Below, in pieces: positions 1 through 9,304 of a stretch of DNA of 64,000 nucleotides. The DNA is taken from NCBI GenBank assembly GCA_945897075.1, contig CAMDEX010000001.1:22406-86405 (forward strand). The letters are read 5' to 3'. This stretch comes from Litorilinea aerophila (lineage in GTDB: Bacteria; Chloroflexota; Anaerolineae; Caldilineales; Caldilineaceae). The notes below the pieces were generated by a model, which saw nothing but the letters and a program-made list of their open reading frames with translations, had not been told where the DNA came from and ran no database searches. The translations under genes and the position numbers were made by a program. The number at the start of each line of letters is the position of its first letter. Within the stretch, counting starts at the first letter, position 1.

Positions 1-249
1 TGGCTCTTGCTTTGCCCGCTCAGCCAAGGCTAGAAGATCGAGACTGCCGAAAAGGACAATATCTTCTTCTTCAGCGCGGTTCAGGAGATTGTCGAGAAAC
101 ATCTCTTGGCGTATTGCGCTTGTACTTTTCTCCTGCGCGGACGGAGAAAAATCGATGTAATCCCCATAAACCTTTAGCACGCCTGATTGCTGTGGCCTAT
201 CAGGGGACTCTATAGTACTATCTATTGTAATTGTGCTATCGGCTTCCAT
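1..249 (-). CDS. Partial protein of unknown function (N-terminal part)
   Basis: Reading the minus strand from an ATG at 249, 83 codons stay open and run off the left edge, so the C-terminus is missing. The peptide starts MEADSTITIDS and is acidic and hydrophilic, with no membrane segment; it ends with a helix-like stretch (LFGSLDLLALAERA). A GGAG ribosome site lies just before the ATG, and a TACAAT box with A/T-rich flanks lies farther upstream, so the reading is plausible as a real gene start. I do not recognise the family. The overlapping plus-strand reading at 12-215 has no such signals. Confidence 0.5.
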   Translation of the reverse strand, partial: MEADSTITIDSTIESPDRPQQSGVLKVYGDYIDFSPSAQEKSTSAIRQEMFLDNLLNRAEEEDIVLFGSLDLLALAERAKQEP

Positions 250-358
250 AACAATATCACTCCGTATGAGACATTCTCGCAAAGGGGCGACGATGTAAAT
301 TTTATTGTAGCACACACGTAAAATCATCGCGAATATCATAAACAGGTAGTCAATCAGA

Positions 359-745
359 ATGAACACCCCTCCCCCTTCCATCTACGATCAGATTCTGGCC
401 GTTGTACGGCTGATTCCGCCGGGCCGGGTCGCCAGCTATGGGCAGATCGCGTGGATTGTCAACGCGTCTTCGCCCCGGATGGTGGGCTATGCGCTGGCTG
501 GCCTGCCCAACAATGCGGACGTACCCTGGCAGCGGGTGATCAACAGCCAGGGCGGCATCAGCCCGCGCGGCGATCCCCTCTCCAGCGGCCTTCAGCGGGA
601 GCTGCTGGCGGCCGAGGGCATCGGATTTGGCCCCGATGGCCGCGTCGATTTTGCCCGCTTCGGCTGGGAGGGAGCCGACCCGGCGTGGCTGGCAGAGCAG
701 GGCTTCACCGCCCTACCCTGGCCGGGGCGACGCTACCGGCGCTGA
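359..745 (+). CDS. Alkyltransferase-like (ATL) DNA-binding protein, MGMT family
   Basis: The 128-residue protein matches the DNA-binding domain of O6-alkylguanine alkyltransferases: the PPGRVASYGQIA helix-turn-helix entry, then VGYALAGLPNNADVPWQRVINSQG. In true methyltransferases the last motif is PCHRV with the acceptor cysteine; here Trp replaces that Cys, the known signature of ATL proteins. By family knowledge such proteins bind O6-alkylguanine, flip it out and recruit nucleotide excision repair rather than removing the alkyl group. Length fits a stand-alone ATL. The gene stands 28 bases before the NTF2-like gene and may share its transcript. Confidence 0.85.
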   Translation: MNTPPPSIYDQILAVVRLIPPGRVASYGQIAWIVNASSPRMVGYALAGLPNNADVPWQRVINSQGGISPRGDPLSSGLQRELLAAEGIGFGPDGRVDFARFGWEGADPAWLAEQGFTALPWPGRRYRR

Positions 746-772
746 CCTTTTCCACCTCTACAGGAGAATTGT

Positions 773-1171
773 ATGAACAAGCAGAGTGACCGATTGGCCG
801 TCTGGCATCGAGTCGTCTTCGAGCGGGACGACGCGGGGCTGGAAGCACTCCTGGCCGCGGATGTCCGTTTTCGCTCGCCCTTTTTCTGGAAGGCGAAGGA
901 GGGGTCAGCCATCGCCAGCGCGATTCTGCGCGCGGCGACAGCCGTTTTCAGCGACTTCACCTATCAACGCGAGTGGCTGGACGGCAACGATTGGGCGTTG
1001 GAGTTCAGCGCCAAAGTGGGTGATCTGTCGGTGAAGGGGATCGATCTGATCCGTTGGAACGACGCTGGGCAGATTGTGGAGTTTGAGGTGCTGGTACGCC
1101 CGGCCAACGGTTTGCAGGCGCTGGGGATGGCGATGGCGGCCAGACTGGCGGAGATGGGGGTAGTACTATAG
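773..1171 (+). CDS. NTF2-like / SnoaL-like protein
   Basis: This 132-residue protein resembles the nuclear transport factor 2-like fold: an N-terminal helical stretch (RLAVWHRVVFERDDAGLEALLA), a segment DVRFRSPFFW typical of the pocket lid, and a C-terminal beta part (VKGIDLIRWNDAGQIVEFEVLVRP) where many SnoaL-like enzymes and binding proteins line their cavity. ATG 773 is preceded by an AGGAG-type site. The family covers isomerases, hydrolases and ligand binders, so no reaction can be named. It follows the ATL gene closely and ends at a hairpin made of heptamer repeats. Confidence 0.7.
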   Translation: MNKQSDRLAVWHRVVFERDDAGLEALLAADVRFRSPFFWKAKEGSAIASAILRAATAVFSDFTYQREWLDGNDWALEFSAKVGDLSVKGIDLIRWNDAGQIVEFEVLVRPANGLQALGMAMAARLAEMGVVL

Positions 1172-1240
1172 GTATTGGGTATTGGGTATTTCGTAGTCGA
1201 TCCATCTCTACCAAATTTCCAATACCCAATACCTTCTTTT
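1171..1240 (+). terminator. Terminator-like hairpin made of TATTGGG repeats
   Basis: A perfect 15-bp inverted repeat (GGTATTGGGTATTGG at 1171-1185 and its complement at 1219-1233) is followed by TTCTTTTTTAG. It lies between the convergent NTF2-like and SelW-like genes. Its arms are built from heptamer repeats that occur elsewhere in the window. Terminator function for the plus-strand gene is inferred; the loop is long (33 bases). Confidence 0.5.
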
Positions 1241-1507
1241 TTAGTTCCTCGGCATCGGCTCGATGCCCAGACCCTCGCTGAAACGGCGCACCAGTTCGCC
1301 TTCCTCGGCATGTCGCCCCTCAGACTTCTTGCTATAGATCACTTTGTCGGCGACCAACACTTCAAAGCGCCCCCCACTGGAAGGGATGAGTTTGACGTTT
1401 TCAATGACCGGTGTGAAATTCTCCAATAATTCGGCCGTCGCACGGACGGCGCGGGATGTGTAGTTTCATTGTACGCAGTATTCAATGCTCACAGCGTATT
1501 TCTGCAT
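1241..1507 (-). CDS. SelW/Rdx-family protein, probable selenoprotein with in-frame UGA (Sec14)
   Basis: Read from ATG 1507 the protein is MQKYAVSIEYCVQ, UGA, then NYTSRAVRATAELL and on to the stop at 1241: 88 residues if UGA is decoded. The UGA (1466-1468) falls exactly on the second position of the CxxC/CxxU redox motif of the SelT/SelW/SelH (Rdx) family, and the rest matches that family (PSSGGRFEVLVADKVIYSKKSEGRHAEEGELVRRF). AGGAG stands 7 bases before the ATG. A 6-bp stem-loop lies 15 bases after the UGA, as expected for a bacterial SECIS. Rdx proteins are small thioredoxin-fold redox proteins, roles poorly known. Automatic callers would start at TTG 1426 and lose the active site. The alternative is a nonsense mutation, but its position at the Sec site argues against that. 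Needs SelA/SelB/SelC/SelD, not in this window. Confidence 0.8.
1434..1468 (-). promoter_or_regulatory. Candidate bacterial SECIS stem-loop after UGA
   Basis: On the mRNA sense, UGA (1468-1466) is followed by 15 bases, then GCCGUC, loop CGUGC and GACGGC, a perfect 6-bp stem. The apical loop begins 21 bases after the UGA and has G in its second position; both features fit my recollection of the bacterial SECIS consensus. The element lies within coding sequence, as is normal in bacteria. SelB binding is not shown. Confidence 0.55.
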
Positions 1508-1762
1508 GACCTGTCTCCTCTGCAATGGGTTGCCTGCTCTCCTCCAAAAAGAGGCACAAGGCAGTATAAAAAACGTAGTGCCCAGTGATTATACCTTACC
1601 CCGAAGATTCCACGCAACTACTGGCAACTGATAACGACGAAAAAAAGAATGCAGATTTCGCAGATTCAATCCGTGTGAATCCGTGAAAATCCGTGGCAAT
1701 CCCTGTTCTTATTTTCACATGAGGTGGTTTGATTTGAGTCCCGTTCTACTCGGTGATATAGT
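1508..1762. repeat. Intergenic region with degenerate CCGTG-containing dispersed repeat
   Basis: This 255-base stretch separates the divergent SelW-like and lipoprotein genes. Around 1640-1705 it carries a run of related words (GCAGATTTCGCAGATT, then ATCCGTG recurring three to four times at 7-11 base steps). The same vocabulary appears at 6700-6735, and GCAGATTTCGCAGA recurs inside the coding sequence at 18231-18271. I see no clear promoter for either gene. Confidence 0.5.
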
Positions 1763-3133
1763 ATGGCTATGCAAAATCAGACGAAAGATAGCCTTTTTGT
1801 TCAGGGCGAAGCAGATCAGGCAGGTATTAACGAAAACAGAACTGGGGCGAGCCAAGACGACAAGAACCAGACAAATGAAGTGGGCCGTTCGTCAAAGTGG
1901 AGCCGTCGCCGCTTCTTAGGCGGCGTGGCAGCCGGCGTGGGTCTGCTGGCGGTGGGCTGCGGATCGGACGATCCTACCCCAACACCAACCAAGACACCAC
2001 TCCCCGCCACCGCCCAGACTGCGTCCCCGGTAGGAACGCCTGCCGATGGCATATACAACCAGCACCTGCCGTTTGTGCGTTCCCAGGCCCTATCGCCCGT
2101 CGCACAGCCGACGCTGACGCCAACGCCGCCGAAGGTTGCCGAGGCTACGCCCGTGCCACCCACAGAGACACCGGTTGCTACGCCCTTTCCGCCGGGGCCG
2201 CCAAGCAAATTGGGGATATTTGTCTCGCGCAACGATCCCCAACTCTTTGAATTGTTGGCGACGGGTGGGGTGGCGGTGGTCAAGACGCTGGAATTGGATG
2301 TCAATTTTGCCAAGCAGATCAAAGAGACGTCGCCGCGCACGAAACTGATCGGGCGCATCGATCTGCCCCAGTTGCATCTGGATTCGATTGACCCTTTGAC
2401 CGCGGCCAGGAGTTTCGTAGACGCCCTGCTGGTCTTTGCGGACGACGGACGTCGGCGCGAAACCTATGACGGCTGGGAAGCCTACAACGAGCCTGTGGCG
2501 GGCAACGGCGACGAGATGGCGAAGTTGGCCGATTTCGAGGCGGAACGCATCCGTCTGCTGGCCGAGCGGGGCATCCGCAGCGTCATCGGCAACTTTGGCA
2601 CGGGCCAACCGCCGCTGGAGATGTGGGAACGTTTTCTGCCCGCACTACAGGCGACCAAAGAGTACGACGGCTGGCTGGGCTTGCATGAATATTCGGCACC
2701 GACGATCTATCATTTGAGTACACGGGATGGCGCGGGGCGCTATCCGGGGGTGACAGCGGGCGACACGGGCTGGCTGACCCTGCGCTACCGTCAGGTCTAC
2801 AACCAGATTTTACGGCCGGCGGGGCTGGAGATTCCTCTGGTGATGACCGAAATGGGGGTGGATGGGCTGGTGGCAGAACGGCCCGGCCCGCTCGATGCCC
2901 GCGGCTGGATTGATTTTCAGCAGTACTGGGCCGACAACGGCTACGGTCTGTGGGGGCCGGGGGCGTATGTGGAGCAGCTGGTCTGGTACGACCAAGCCAT
3001 GCAGCAGGATGCCTACGTTCTCGGCGGCACGATCTATGCGTTGGCAGCCAGCCCTGGCTGGCAGAGCTACGAGATCGGCGGTGTGGTGACGCAGGTGTTG
3101 AAGCAGTATTTGAGTGTTCACGCGGGAGCGTGA
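1763..3133 (+). CDS. Exported lipoprotein with clan GH-A glycosidase-like domain
   Basis: The N-terminus carries a twin-arginine-type motif (SRRRFLGG, residues 47-54), a hydrophobic stretch and a lipobox ending at Cys66 (LLAVGC), so export and lipid anchoring are likely. A Pro/Thr-rich linker (about 70-146) leads to a TIM-barrel-like domain from about 148 to the end. Two acidic sites fit clan GH-A: Glu243 in AYNEP as acid/base and Glu363 in MTEMGVDG as nucleophile. Family knowledge therefore points to a retaining glycoside hydrolase or a relative acting outside the cell on glycans; the substrate is unknown. The PT-rich linker is typical of Chloroflexota. The 40-residue n-region before the Arg motif is unusually long, and the ribosome site is weak. 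Confidence 0.7.
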   Translation: MAMQNQTKDSLFVQGEADQAGINENRTGASQDDKNQTNEVGRSSKWSRRRFLGGVAAGVGLLAVGCGSDDPTPTPTKTPLPATAQTASPVGTPADGIYNQHLPFVRSQALSPVAQPTLTPTPPKVAEATPVPPTETPVATPFPPGPPSKLGIFVSRNDPQLFELLATGGVAVVKTLELDVNFAKQIKETSPRTKLIGRIDLPQLHLDSIDPLTAARSFVDALLVFADDGRRRETYDGWEAYNEPVAGNGDEMAKLADFEAERIRLLAERGIRSVIGNFGTGQPPLEMWERFLPALQATKEYDGWLGLHEYSAPTIYHLSTRDGAGRYPGVTAGDTGWLTLRYRQVYNQILRPAGLEIPLVMTEMGVDGLVAERPGPLDARGWIDFQQYWADNGYGLWGPGAYVEQLVWYDQAMQQDAYVLGGTIYALAASPGWQSYEIGGVVTQVLKQYLSVHAGA

Positions 3134-3430
3134 GCGCACAACAACGATTGAGGACTAGCGCCGGTTGAGTAGGCGGGTGTTGTTTCCCGCCGTATCGAAA
3201 CCTTTAGATTGATCCTATCGAAATCCAGCGGGTCAGCGCTTTTATGCGCCCCACCCGTTCGCTTGATTTCGATACGCCTCGCAGACGCAGAATCCTTCGG
3301 ATTCTGACGGCTACTCAATCAGCGCTCACTGGACTCGACTCATTTAATTGCGTGAGATCGCCGAATACTTTCACGCTTCACGCTTCACGTTTCAAAGAAT
3401 CAAATTTCCTCCTTTCCAGGAGTTTTGTCC
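3134..3430. repeat. Dispersed repeat region (AGAATCCTTCGGATTCT family)
   Basis: No gene is seen here. From about 3150 to 3340 there is a repeat containing the palindrome AGAATCCTTCGGATTCT flanked by CGTATCGAAATC-like and GGCTACTCAATCAGCGCTCAC-like words; the same block occurs in opposite orientation at 8750-8850. At 3375-3398 there is a short array of TTCACGC heptamers. AGGAG at 3418-3422 is the ribosome site of the next gene. Confidence 0.6.
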
Positions 3431-3811
3431 GTGTCACTTTCCATTATTCACATCGGCCTTGCCCAGAGCGCCACACTTTTTATGATCGCGCTGGGTGTGT
3501 GGGCGATTGTCTTTCGTCTGCGTTCCCGCCCGCTGGACGGTAGCTGGTATGGCGGGCTGGCTGTGGGCGAGATTTTGATGGTTGTCCAGTTTGCCATCGG
3601 CTGGATTCTCTACGGCCAGGGGTTGGGCGACAATCTGCCCAGGGCCTTTGTCCACATTCTCTACGGTGCGGTGGCTGTGATTACCCTTCCTGCTGCTTAC
3701 GCCTATCTGAGTAAAATGGAAGATGAGAATGTGAAGTCAATTCTTTTTGCGATTGTCTGCTTCTTTTTGATGGAGGTCGTGATTCGCGCCCGTGTCGTGG
3801 CGATAGTGTAG
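3431..3811 (+). CDS. Small four-helix membrane protein, unknown function
   Basis: About 126 residues with four hydrophobic segments (near residues 5-27, 40-60, 73-92 and 103-123) and short loops. The start is taken as GTG 3431 because AGGAG at 3418-3422 lies 8 bases before it; TTG at 3425 would be only 2 bases away. I do not recognise a named family. It is followed after 44 bases by the HNH gene on the same strand, but there is no functional hint from that. Confidence 0.6.
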   Translation: MSLSIIHIGLAQSATLFMIALGVWAIVFRLRSRPLDGSWYGGLAVGEILMVVQFAIGWILYGQGLGDNLPRAFVHILYGAVAVITLPAAYAYLSKMEDENVKSILFAIVCFFLMEVVIRARVVAIV

Positions 3812-3855
3812 GCGTCCCAGCCGCTGGAGAGGCGTGGGACGCAAAAGGTGTCCCA

Positions 3856-4389
3856 ATGGCTAAGTCAGTGCTTGTGCTCAACGCTACATTTGAACCGCTC
3901 AGTCTGGTCTCTGTGCGTCGCGCCGTCGTTCTGCTGCTGCACGAAAAGGCGGAACTGGTGGAGGCCACCGAACGGATGTTGTCCAGCGCCAGCCGCGCCT
4001 TTCCGGAGCCGCTGGTGATTCGGCTCACCCGTTATGTGCGTCTGCCCCACCGCACAGTCCCGCCCACCCGCTCGGGTGTGATGCTGCGCGACGCCTACAC
4101 CTGCCAGTATTGCGGTGATACACCGGGCCGCTACGAGTTGACGGTGGATCACGTGGTGCCGCGCAGCCGAGGCGGCGGTCACGGCTGGGAAAATCTCACC
4201 ACAGCCTGCAAGCGTTGCAACCACAAGAAGGGCAGCCAACTCTTGGAGGAGGCCCAAATGACGCTGCTGCGCAAGCCCTTCGAGCCGAGTTATATCGCTC
4301 TGGTGTTGTTGAGCAACCCCATCGCGGCCAACTATTGGGAAACAATGATGAACGGGGCACTGCACGCCAATGACTATGCCGGCCTATGA
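3856..4389 (+). CDS. HNH endonuclease family protein
   Basis: The 177-residue protein ends in a zinc-ribbon HNH domain: CQYC (Cys83, Cys86), [10 protein letters not shown] with His99, WENL with Asn113, then CKRCNHKKG (Cys118, Cys121). The N-terminal part ([30 protein letters not shown]) is the usual leader of a widespread stand-alone HNH family whose cellular role is unclear. It would cut DNA in a metal-dependent way. No restriction methylase or phage gene is nearby, so a housekeeping or DNA-repair role is as likely as defence. Its 3' end overlaps the next gene by 20 bases, suggesting translational coupling. Confidence 0.85.
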   Translation: MAKSVLVLNATFEPLSLVSVRRAVVLLLHEKAELVEATERMLSSASRAFPEPLVIRLTRYVRLPHRTVPPTRSGVMLRDAYTCQYCGDTPGRYELTVDHVVPRSRGGGHGWENLTTACKRCNHKKGSQLLEEAQMTLLRKPFEPSYIALVLLSNPIAANYWETMMNGALHANDYAGL

Positions 4390-5011
4390 CGCACACCAGG
4401 AGCTTCTCGCTTCGGTGGTACGCCGCATCGGGGATCTGAACGAACAATCACTGCTACAACTCTCCCAGCACATCAGCTATCTGAAGTGGCAGGAAGAGCT
4501 GTGGCACAGCCTGTTGGACGAGGCAGAGGCCGACGACGAGGGCCTCCGTCTCGTTTGGAAATATGACCTGCTGGATCACTTCGCCGCGGCGCGCAAAGAG
4601 GCCACCCGTCAGCCCGACCTGATGGAAATCAAAGTGGGCGTGGCCTCTGCGGGGATGATCCAGCAGTTGGCGCTCTGGCAGCATCCGCCCGTCGTCGGCA
4701 GCGCGGTGGTGGAATACGAAATCCACGTGCCGGTGGCGATTGACCGGCTGCGTATGCACTTCGCCGTGGGCATCCGCGACGGCGCGCTGATGGAGGGTGA
4801 CAACCTGTGCGCCTTCCGCGTCTACGTCAACGGGATGCGTCTGTGGAGTACCACCAAACAGATCTGCGTCTGGGAGCGCCACCATCTCGACCTGCCCAAC
4901 CTGGCCGGACAGACGGCGATTGTCCAACTGATGACCGACAGTCTGGGCGACAACCGCTGGAATTGGGCGGTCTGGGCCGAGCCGCAGTTGTTGGGATACG
5001 CGGCGGAATGA
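4370..5011 (+). CDS. Conserved-looking protein of unknown function, coupled to HNH gene
   Basis: A 213-residue soluble protein. The first 80 residues are helical and charged ([25 protein letters not shown]...), and residues from about 95 are beta-rich with alternating hydrophobics, ending [10 protein letters not shown]; this could be a helical domain plus a jelly-roll-like domain. I recognise no motif. ATG 4370 overlaps the HNH stop by 20 bases (a second ATG is at 4376); both genes probably belong to one transcript. A repeat block follows directly after its stop. Confidence 0.6.
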   Translation: MTMPAYDAHQELLASVVRRIGDLNEQSLLQLSQHISYLKWQEELWHSLLDEAEADDEGLRLVWKYDLLDHFAAARKEATRQPDLMEIKVGVASAGMIQQLALWQHPPVVGSAVVEYEIHVPVAIDRLRMHFAVGIRDGALMEGDNLCAFRVYVNGMRLWSTTKQICVWERHHLDLPNLAGQTAIVQLMTDSLGDNRWNWAVWAEPQLLGYAAE

Positions 5012-5146
5012 GAAGGGAGGAAGGGAGGATAAGAAGAGTACCGCCACATTCCACCTGCCACCTGCAACCTGCCACCCGCAACTTTCCACCTGCAACTTTC
5101 CACCTGCCACCTGCCACTCACCCTCTTTTGCCTTTTGCCTTCTCTT
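5012..5146. repeat. CCACCTG/CAACTTT short tandem repeat array
   Basis: After the 213-residue gene come GGGAGGAA repeats (5013-5032), then from about 5042 to 5120 tandem heptamers CCACCTG with variants CAACCTG, CCACCCG and CAACTTT. The complementary array (GGCAGGT) is found inside a coding sequence at 23246-23320. No promoter or strong ribosome site is visible before the next gene. Confidence 0.8.
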
Positions 5147-5845
5147 ATGCCCGCACTTGACCTGATCGCTCTTCTTCTCATATTTCTCTGGGCCGCCTTT
5201 CTCTGCGGCGGCTGGCTGTGGGGCAAAGACGCGCAGCGCTACCGGCGTATGCCCGTGTGGACGCGCATGGCCTCGTCGGCTCTGCTAGTGCTGCTGGGCT
5301 GGTACGGTTTTCTGCTCGCGCCCGCTGGTGAGCAAATGGCCTACGCCCGGCTGATCGTAATCGGCATGACCTGCGGCTTTGTAGGCGATCTCTTCATGGC
5401 CGGTCTGCTGCCCGCACCCTCCCGCGTGCTGGGGGGAATCGCCGCCTTTGGCGTGGGTCACGTGGCCTACATCGCCGCGATTGCAGGCTATCGCCCCGTC
5501 CTCTGGTGGGTGGTGGCGGTTAGCCTGCTGGCCGCGACGGGGTTGTTTTACGCGGTCTTCCTGCGCAACAAAAAGCGCAGCCCGTTGCTCTGGGCTGCGC
5601 TGGTTTACTCTCTACTGCTGGCTTCCACAGTCGGGCTGGGCGTCAGTCTGGCTCTGCAACTGCCCCTCTTTGGCGTGCTGGCGGTGGGCGGTCTGCTCTT
5701 CTTCGCCAGTGATCTCATCCTGGGACTGGAACTCTTCAACCGTACCCGCTTCCCCTACCTGGGCGATTGGGTCTGGCTCACCTACGGGCCGGGCCAGGCG
5801 CTGATTGTGCTGTCCATCTGGTCGGCGTTGCAGACGATTGGATAA
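5147..5845 (+). CDS. YhhN/TMEM86-family membrane protein (lysoplasmalogenase-like)
   Basis: About 232 residues with eight predicted membrane segments. Family marks seen are GFVGDLFMAG, GVGHVAYIAAI and FFASDLILGLELFN, followed by YLGDWVWLTYGPGQALIVLS near the end; the conserved Asp residues in the GD and SD motifs are those expected of YhhN proteins. Characterised members hydrolyse the vinyl-ether bond of lysoplasmalogens; in bacteria the substrate is uncertain. ATG 5147 is preferred to TTG 5135, though no clear ribosome site precedes either. The start lies directly behind the repeat array. Confidence 0.8.
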   Translation: MPALDLIALLLIFLWAAFLCGGWLWGKDAQRYRRMPVWTRMASSALLVLLGWYGFLLAPAGEQMAYARLIVIGMTCGFVGDLFMAGLLPAPSRVLGGIAAFGVGHVAYIAAIAGYRPVLWWVVAVSLLAATGLFYAVFLRNKKRSPLLWAALVYSLLLASTVGLGVSLALQLPLFGVLAVGGLLFFASDLILGLELFNRTRFPYLGDWVWLTYGPGQALIVLSIWSALQTIG

Positions 5846-5849
5846 GGGG

Positions 5850-5900
5850 GATGAGGAGAAGGGAGGAAGGGAGGCGTGTCCTCTTGTCCTCCCTTCCTCT
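5850..5900. terminator. Hairpin of AGGAAGGG repeats between convergent genes
   Basis: AGGAAGGGAGG (5864-5874) and its exact complement (5888-5898) can form an 11-bp stem with a 13-base loop, between the YhhN and MOSC stops. The arms are made of 8-base repeat units. There is no long T-tract, so termination is only inferred. Confidence 0.4.
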
Positions 5901-5902
5901 TG

Positions 5903-6469
5903 TCATCCCTTCATCTTCACCACCGCGTCCCCTTGCCGAATCACCCCTGGCTGCACGACTTTGGCGCACAGCCCGCGCAGACGCATGGCTCGGCCTACCG
6001 GCGTCATCACGAATTTTTGGGCGTCGTTGCCAAAGCGGGCAGCAAATTTGGCGCAGCCCGTGTGGGGTTGGTCGGTCACTGCGATGACCGCGGAACCAAT
6101 CGCCAGCCGGGTTCCGACGGGTAGATTTTCCTCGCTCAGGTCAAAGTCCAGATACAACTGATCCCCGGCCAACTGCCAGCGCTCTCTGTCCTGGGCCACC
6201 AGAGCGATGAAACGGGTGTTGATCACATTCAGTTGCATATCCGGGTGGGCTTTGCCGTCCGCGCTGCGCGTGCTGGGGCGCTCGCTCCAATTGTCCCCCA
6301 CCAGCCCGACAGTCATGTCGAGTTCGCCCTCTGTCAACACATCGCGCACCCCGCTCTGCGGACGGCGCACGATCAGATCCAACACGCCACCGTCTGCGGG
6401 GGAGAGGCGCACAGCTTCCAATCCGGCTTCTATCTCAGCAGTTGACAAATAGGTAGCTTCAGCGATCAT
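5903..6469 (-). CDS. MOSC domain protein
   Basis: About 188 residues showing the MOSC fold marks: an N-terminal beta part (GVLDLIVRRPQSGVRDVLTEGEL), LVGDNW, QLNVINTRFIALVAQ, DLSEENLPVGTRLAIGSAVIAVTDQPHTGCAKFAARFG with Cys139, and the closing LRGLCAKVVQPGVIRQGD. MOSC proteins bind or transfer sulfur on the molybdenum cofactor, the conserved Cys being the likely carrier; stand-alone members have varied roles. ATG 6469 is chosen over GTG 6478 because GAGGAG then lies at a normal distance. The genome also has FdhD, so molybdoenzymes are likely present. Confidence 0.85.
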   Translation of the reverse strand: MIAEATYLSTAEIEAGLEAVRLSPADGGVLDLIVRRPQSGVRDVLTEGELDMTVGLVGDNWSERPSTRSADGKAHPDMQLNVINTRFIALVAQDRERWQLAGDQLYLDFDLSEENLPVGTRLAIGSAVIAVTDQPHTGCAKFAARFGNDAQKFVMTPVGRAMRLRGLCAKVVQPGVIRQGDAVVKMKG

Positions 6470-6760
6470 TTTCTTCACTCCTCATGGGGGTTGAACCACA
6501 AAGTCACGAAGACACAAAGAAAGAAGAGGAAAGCCAAAAATCTGCTGTTCTTCGTGTCTTCGTGATTTTGTGGTTTGTTGGCCGGGTTTGATTACACTGA
6601 CATAGCATTCTACGCGCTACCTGCCCCCGGTGTCAAAATGGATTCGAGCCGCCCCGTGTGATACAATCCAAGCAGCCGTTTTCCACTCTCCTGTCCGTCT
6701 AAATCCTTCCCATCCGTGTAAATCCGTGTCCTTATTTCTGTGGAGGCCAGGAAGTTTTCA
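6470..6760. repeat. Divergent intergenic region with ACCACAAAG palindromic repeat
   Basis: At 6494-6575 lies an imperfect inverted repeat: AACCACAAAGTCACGAAGAC on one side and its complement with two mismatches in 25 on the other, loop about 25 bases. A second copy sits at 42010-42079 within the efflux operon. From 6700 to 6735 ATCCGTGTAAATCCGTGTC words recur. AGGAAG stands 6 bases before ATG 6761. I see no confident promoter. Confidence 0.7.
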
Positions 6761-8731
<1,971 letters not shown>

Positions 8732-8739
8732 ACGGTTGA

Positions 8740-8870
8740 TTGGGCGGGGATCAGTGAGCGCTGATTGAGCGGTGTCCTGAGCCTGTCGAAGGGTAACCGT
8801 CAGAATCCTTCGGATTCTGCGTCTGCGAGGCGTATCGAAATCGAGCGAACGGGTCTACCTGTTTGGTTTC
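8740..8870. repeat. Dispersed palindromic repeat with CCTGAGCCTGTCGAAGGG and AGAATCC...GGATTCT
   Basis: This block between the synthetase and the CopG gene contains GTGTCCTGAGCCTGTCGAAG and the palindrome AGAATCCTTCGGATTCT followed by CGTCTGCGAGGCGTATCGAAATC. The second half matches 3265-3310 in opposite orientation; the first half recurs at 17481-17503 inside a coding sequence. Confidence 0.75.
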
Positions 8871-8887
8871 GAGCGGCGACAAAACAT

Positions 8888-9163
8888 CTATGCGCCACTA
8901 TCGCCTGCCAGCCGTTCAGCCAGCCACAGATTGACGAGCGTCTCTGGCAGCAGACCACGCCGCCGTGCGCGATCTTCCAACTGGGAGTAGATTGTCGGTT
9001 CTACGACAATCCGGTGGCGGGGCAGGGCGCGTACAGTAATCTCCACCGCGTGGGTTTTTTCCCAATAGTCGTCCAAACTGTGGGTGTCCCAGAACTCACC
9101 GATCGCTTCCGGGCTGGTTGCCTGTGAGATATCTGTTTTGTCCAAAAATTTAGGATTGTTCAT
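8888..9163 (-). CDS. CopG-type antitoxin (BrnA-like), orphan
   Basis: The 91-residue protein has the layout of CopG antitoxins paired with BrnT-like toxins: EFWDTHSLDDYWEKTHAVEITVRA in the N-terminal half and a ribbon-helix-helix-like end IVVEPTIYSQLEDRARRRGLLPETLVNLWLAERL. It would bind its own operator as a dimer and neutralise a toxin. No toxin gene is found on either side on this strand (upstream is only the 141-base gap to fic), so it looks like an orphan antitoxin or a regulator kept after toxin loss. The ATG is at 9163 behind a GAAGAAG-type site. Confidence 0.75.
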   Translation of the reverse strand: MNNPKFLDKTDISQATSPEAIGEFWDTHSLDDYWEKTHAVEITVRALPRHRIVVEPTIYSQLEDRARRRGLLPETLVNLWLAERLAGDSGA

Positions 9164-9304
9164 ATCTTCTTCGTTCTCGTCTGTCCATATCTCTGGCGCT
9201 GATGTAATCTACAACATCCCAGAGTTTGTGTCAACAACTAATTTGATGTCGTTATCGCTCAAAATAGGCTATACTGTGAGTTATAAAGGAGGATTTTATC
9301 GCTC

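Noticed and set aside
12..215. Plus-strand open frame of 67 codons
   Set aside because: No ribosome site or family likeness; the minus strand reads as a better-supported gene start at 249.
1241..1426. 61-residue version of the SelW-like gene from TTG 1426
   Set aside because: It lacks the CxxU active site and first strand; the frame clearly continues upstream through UGA to an ATG with AGGAG.
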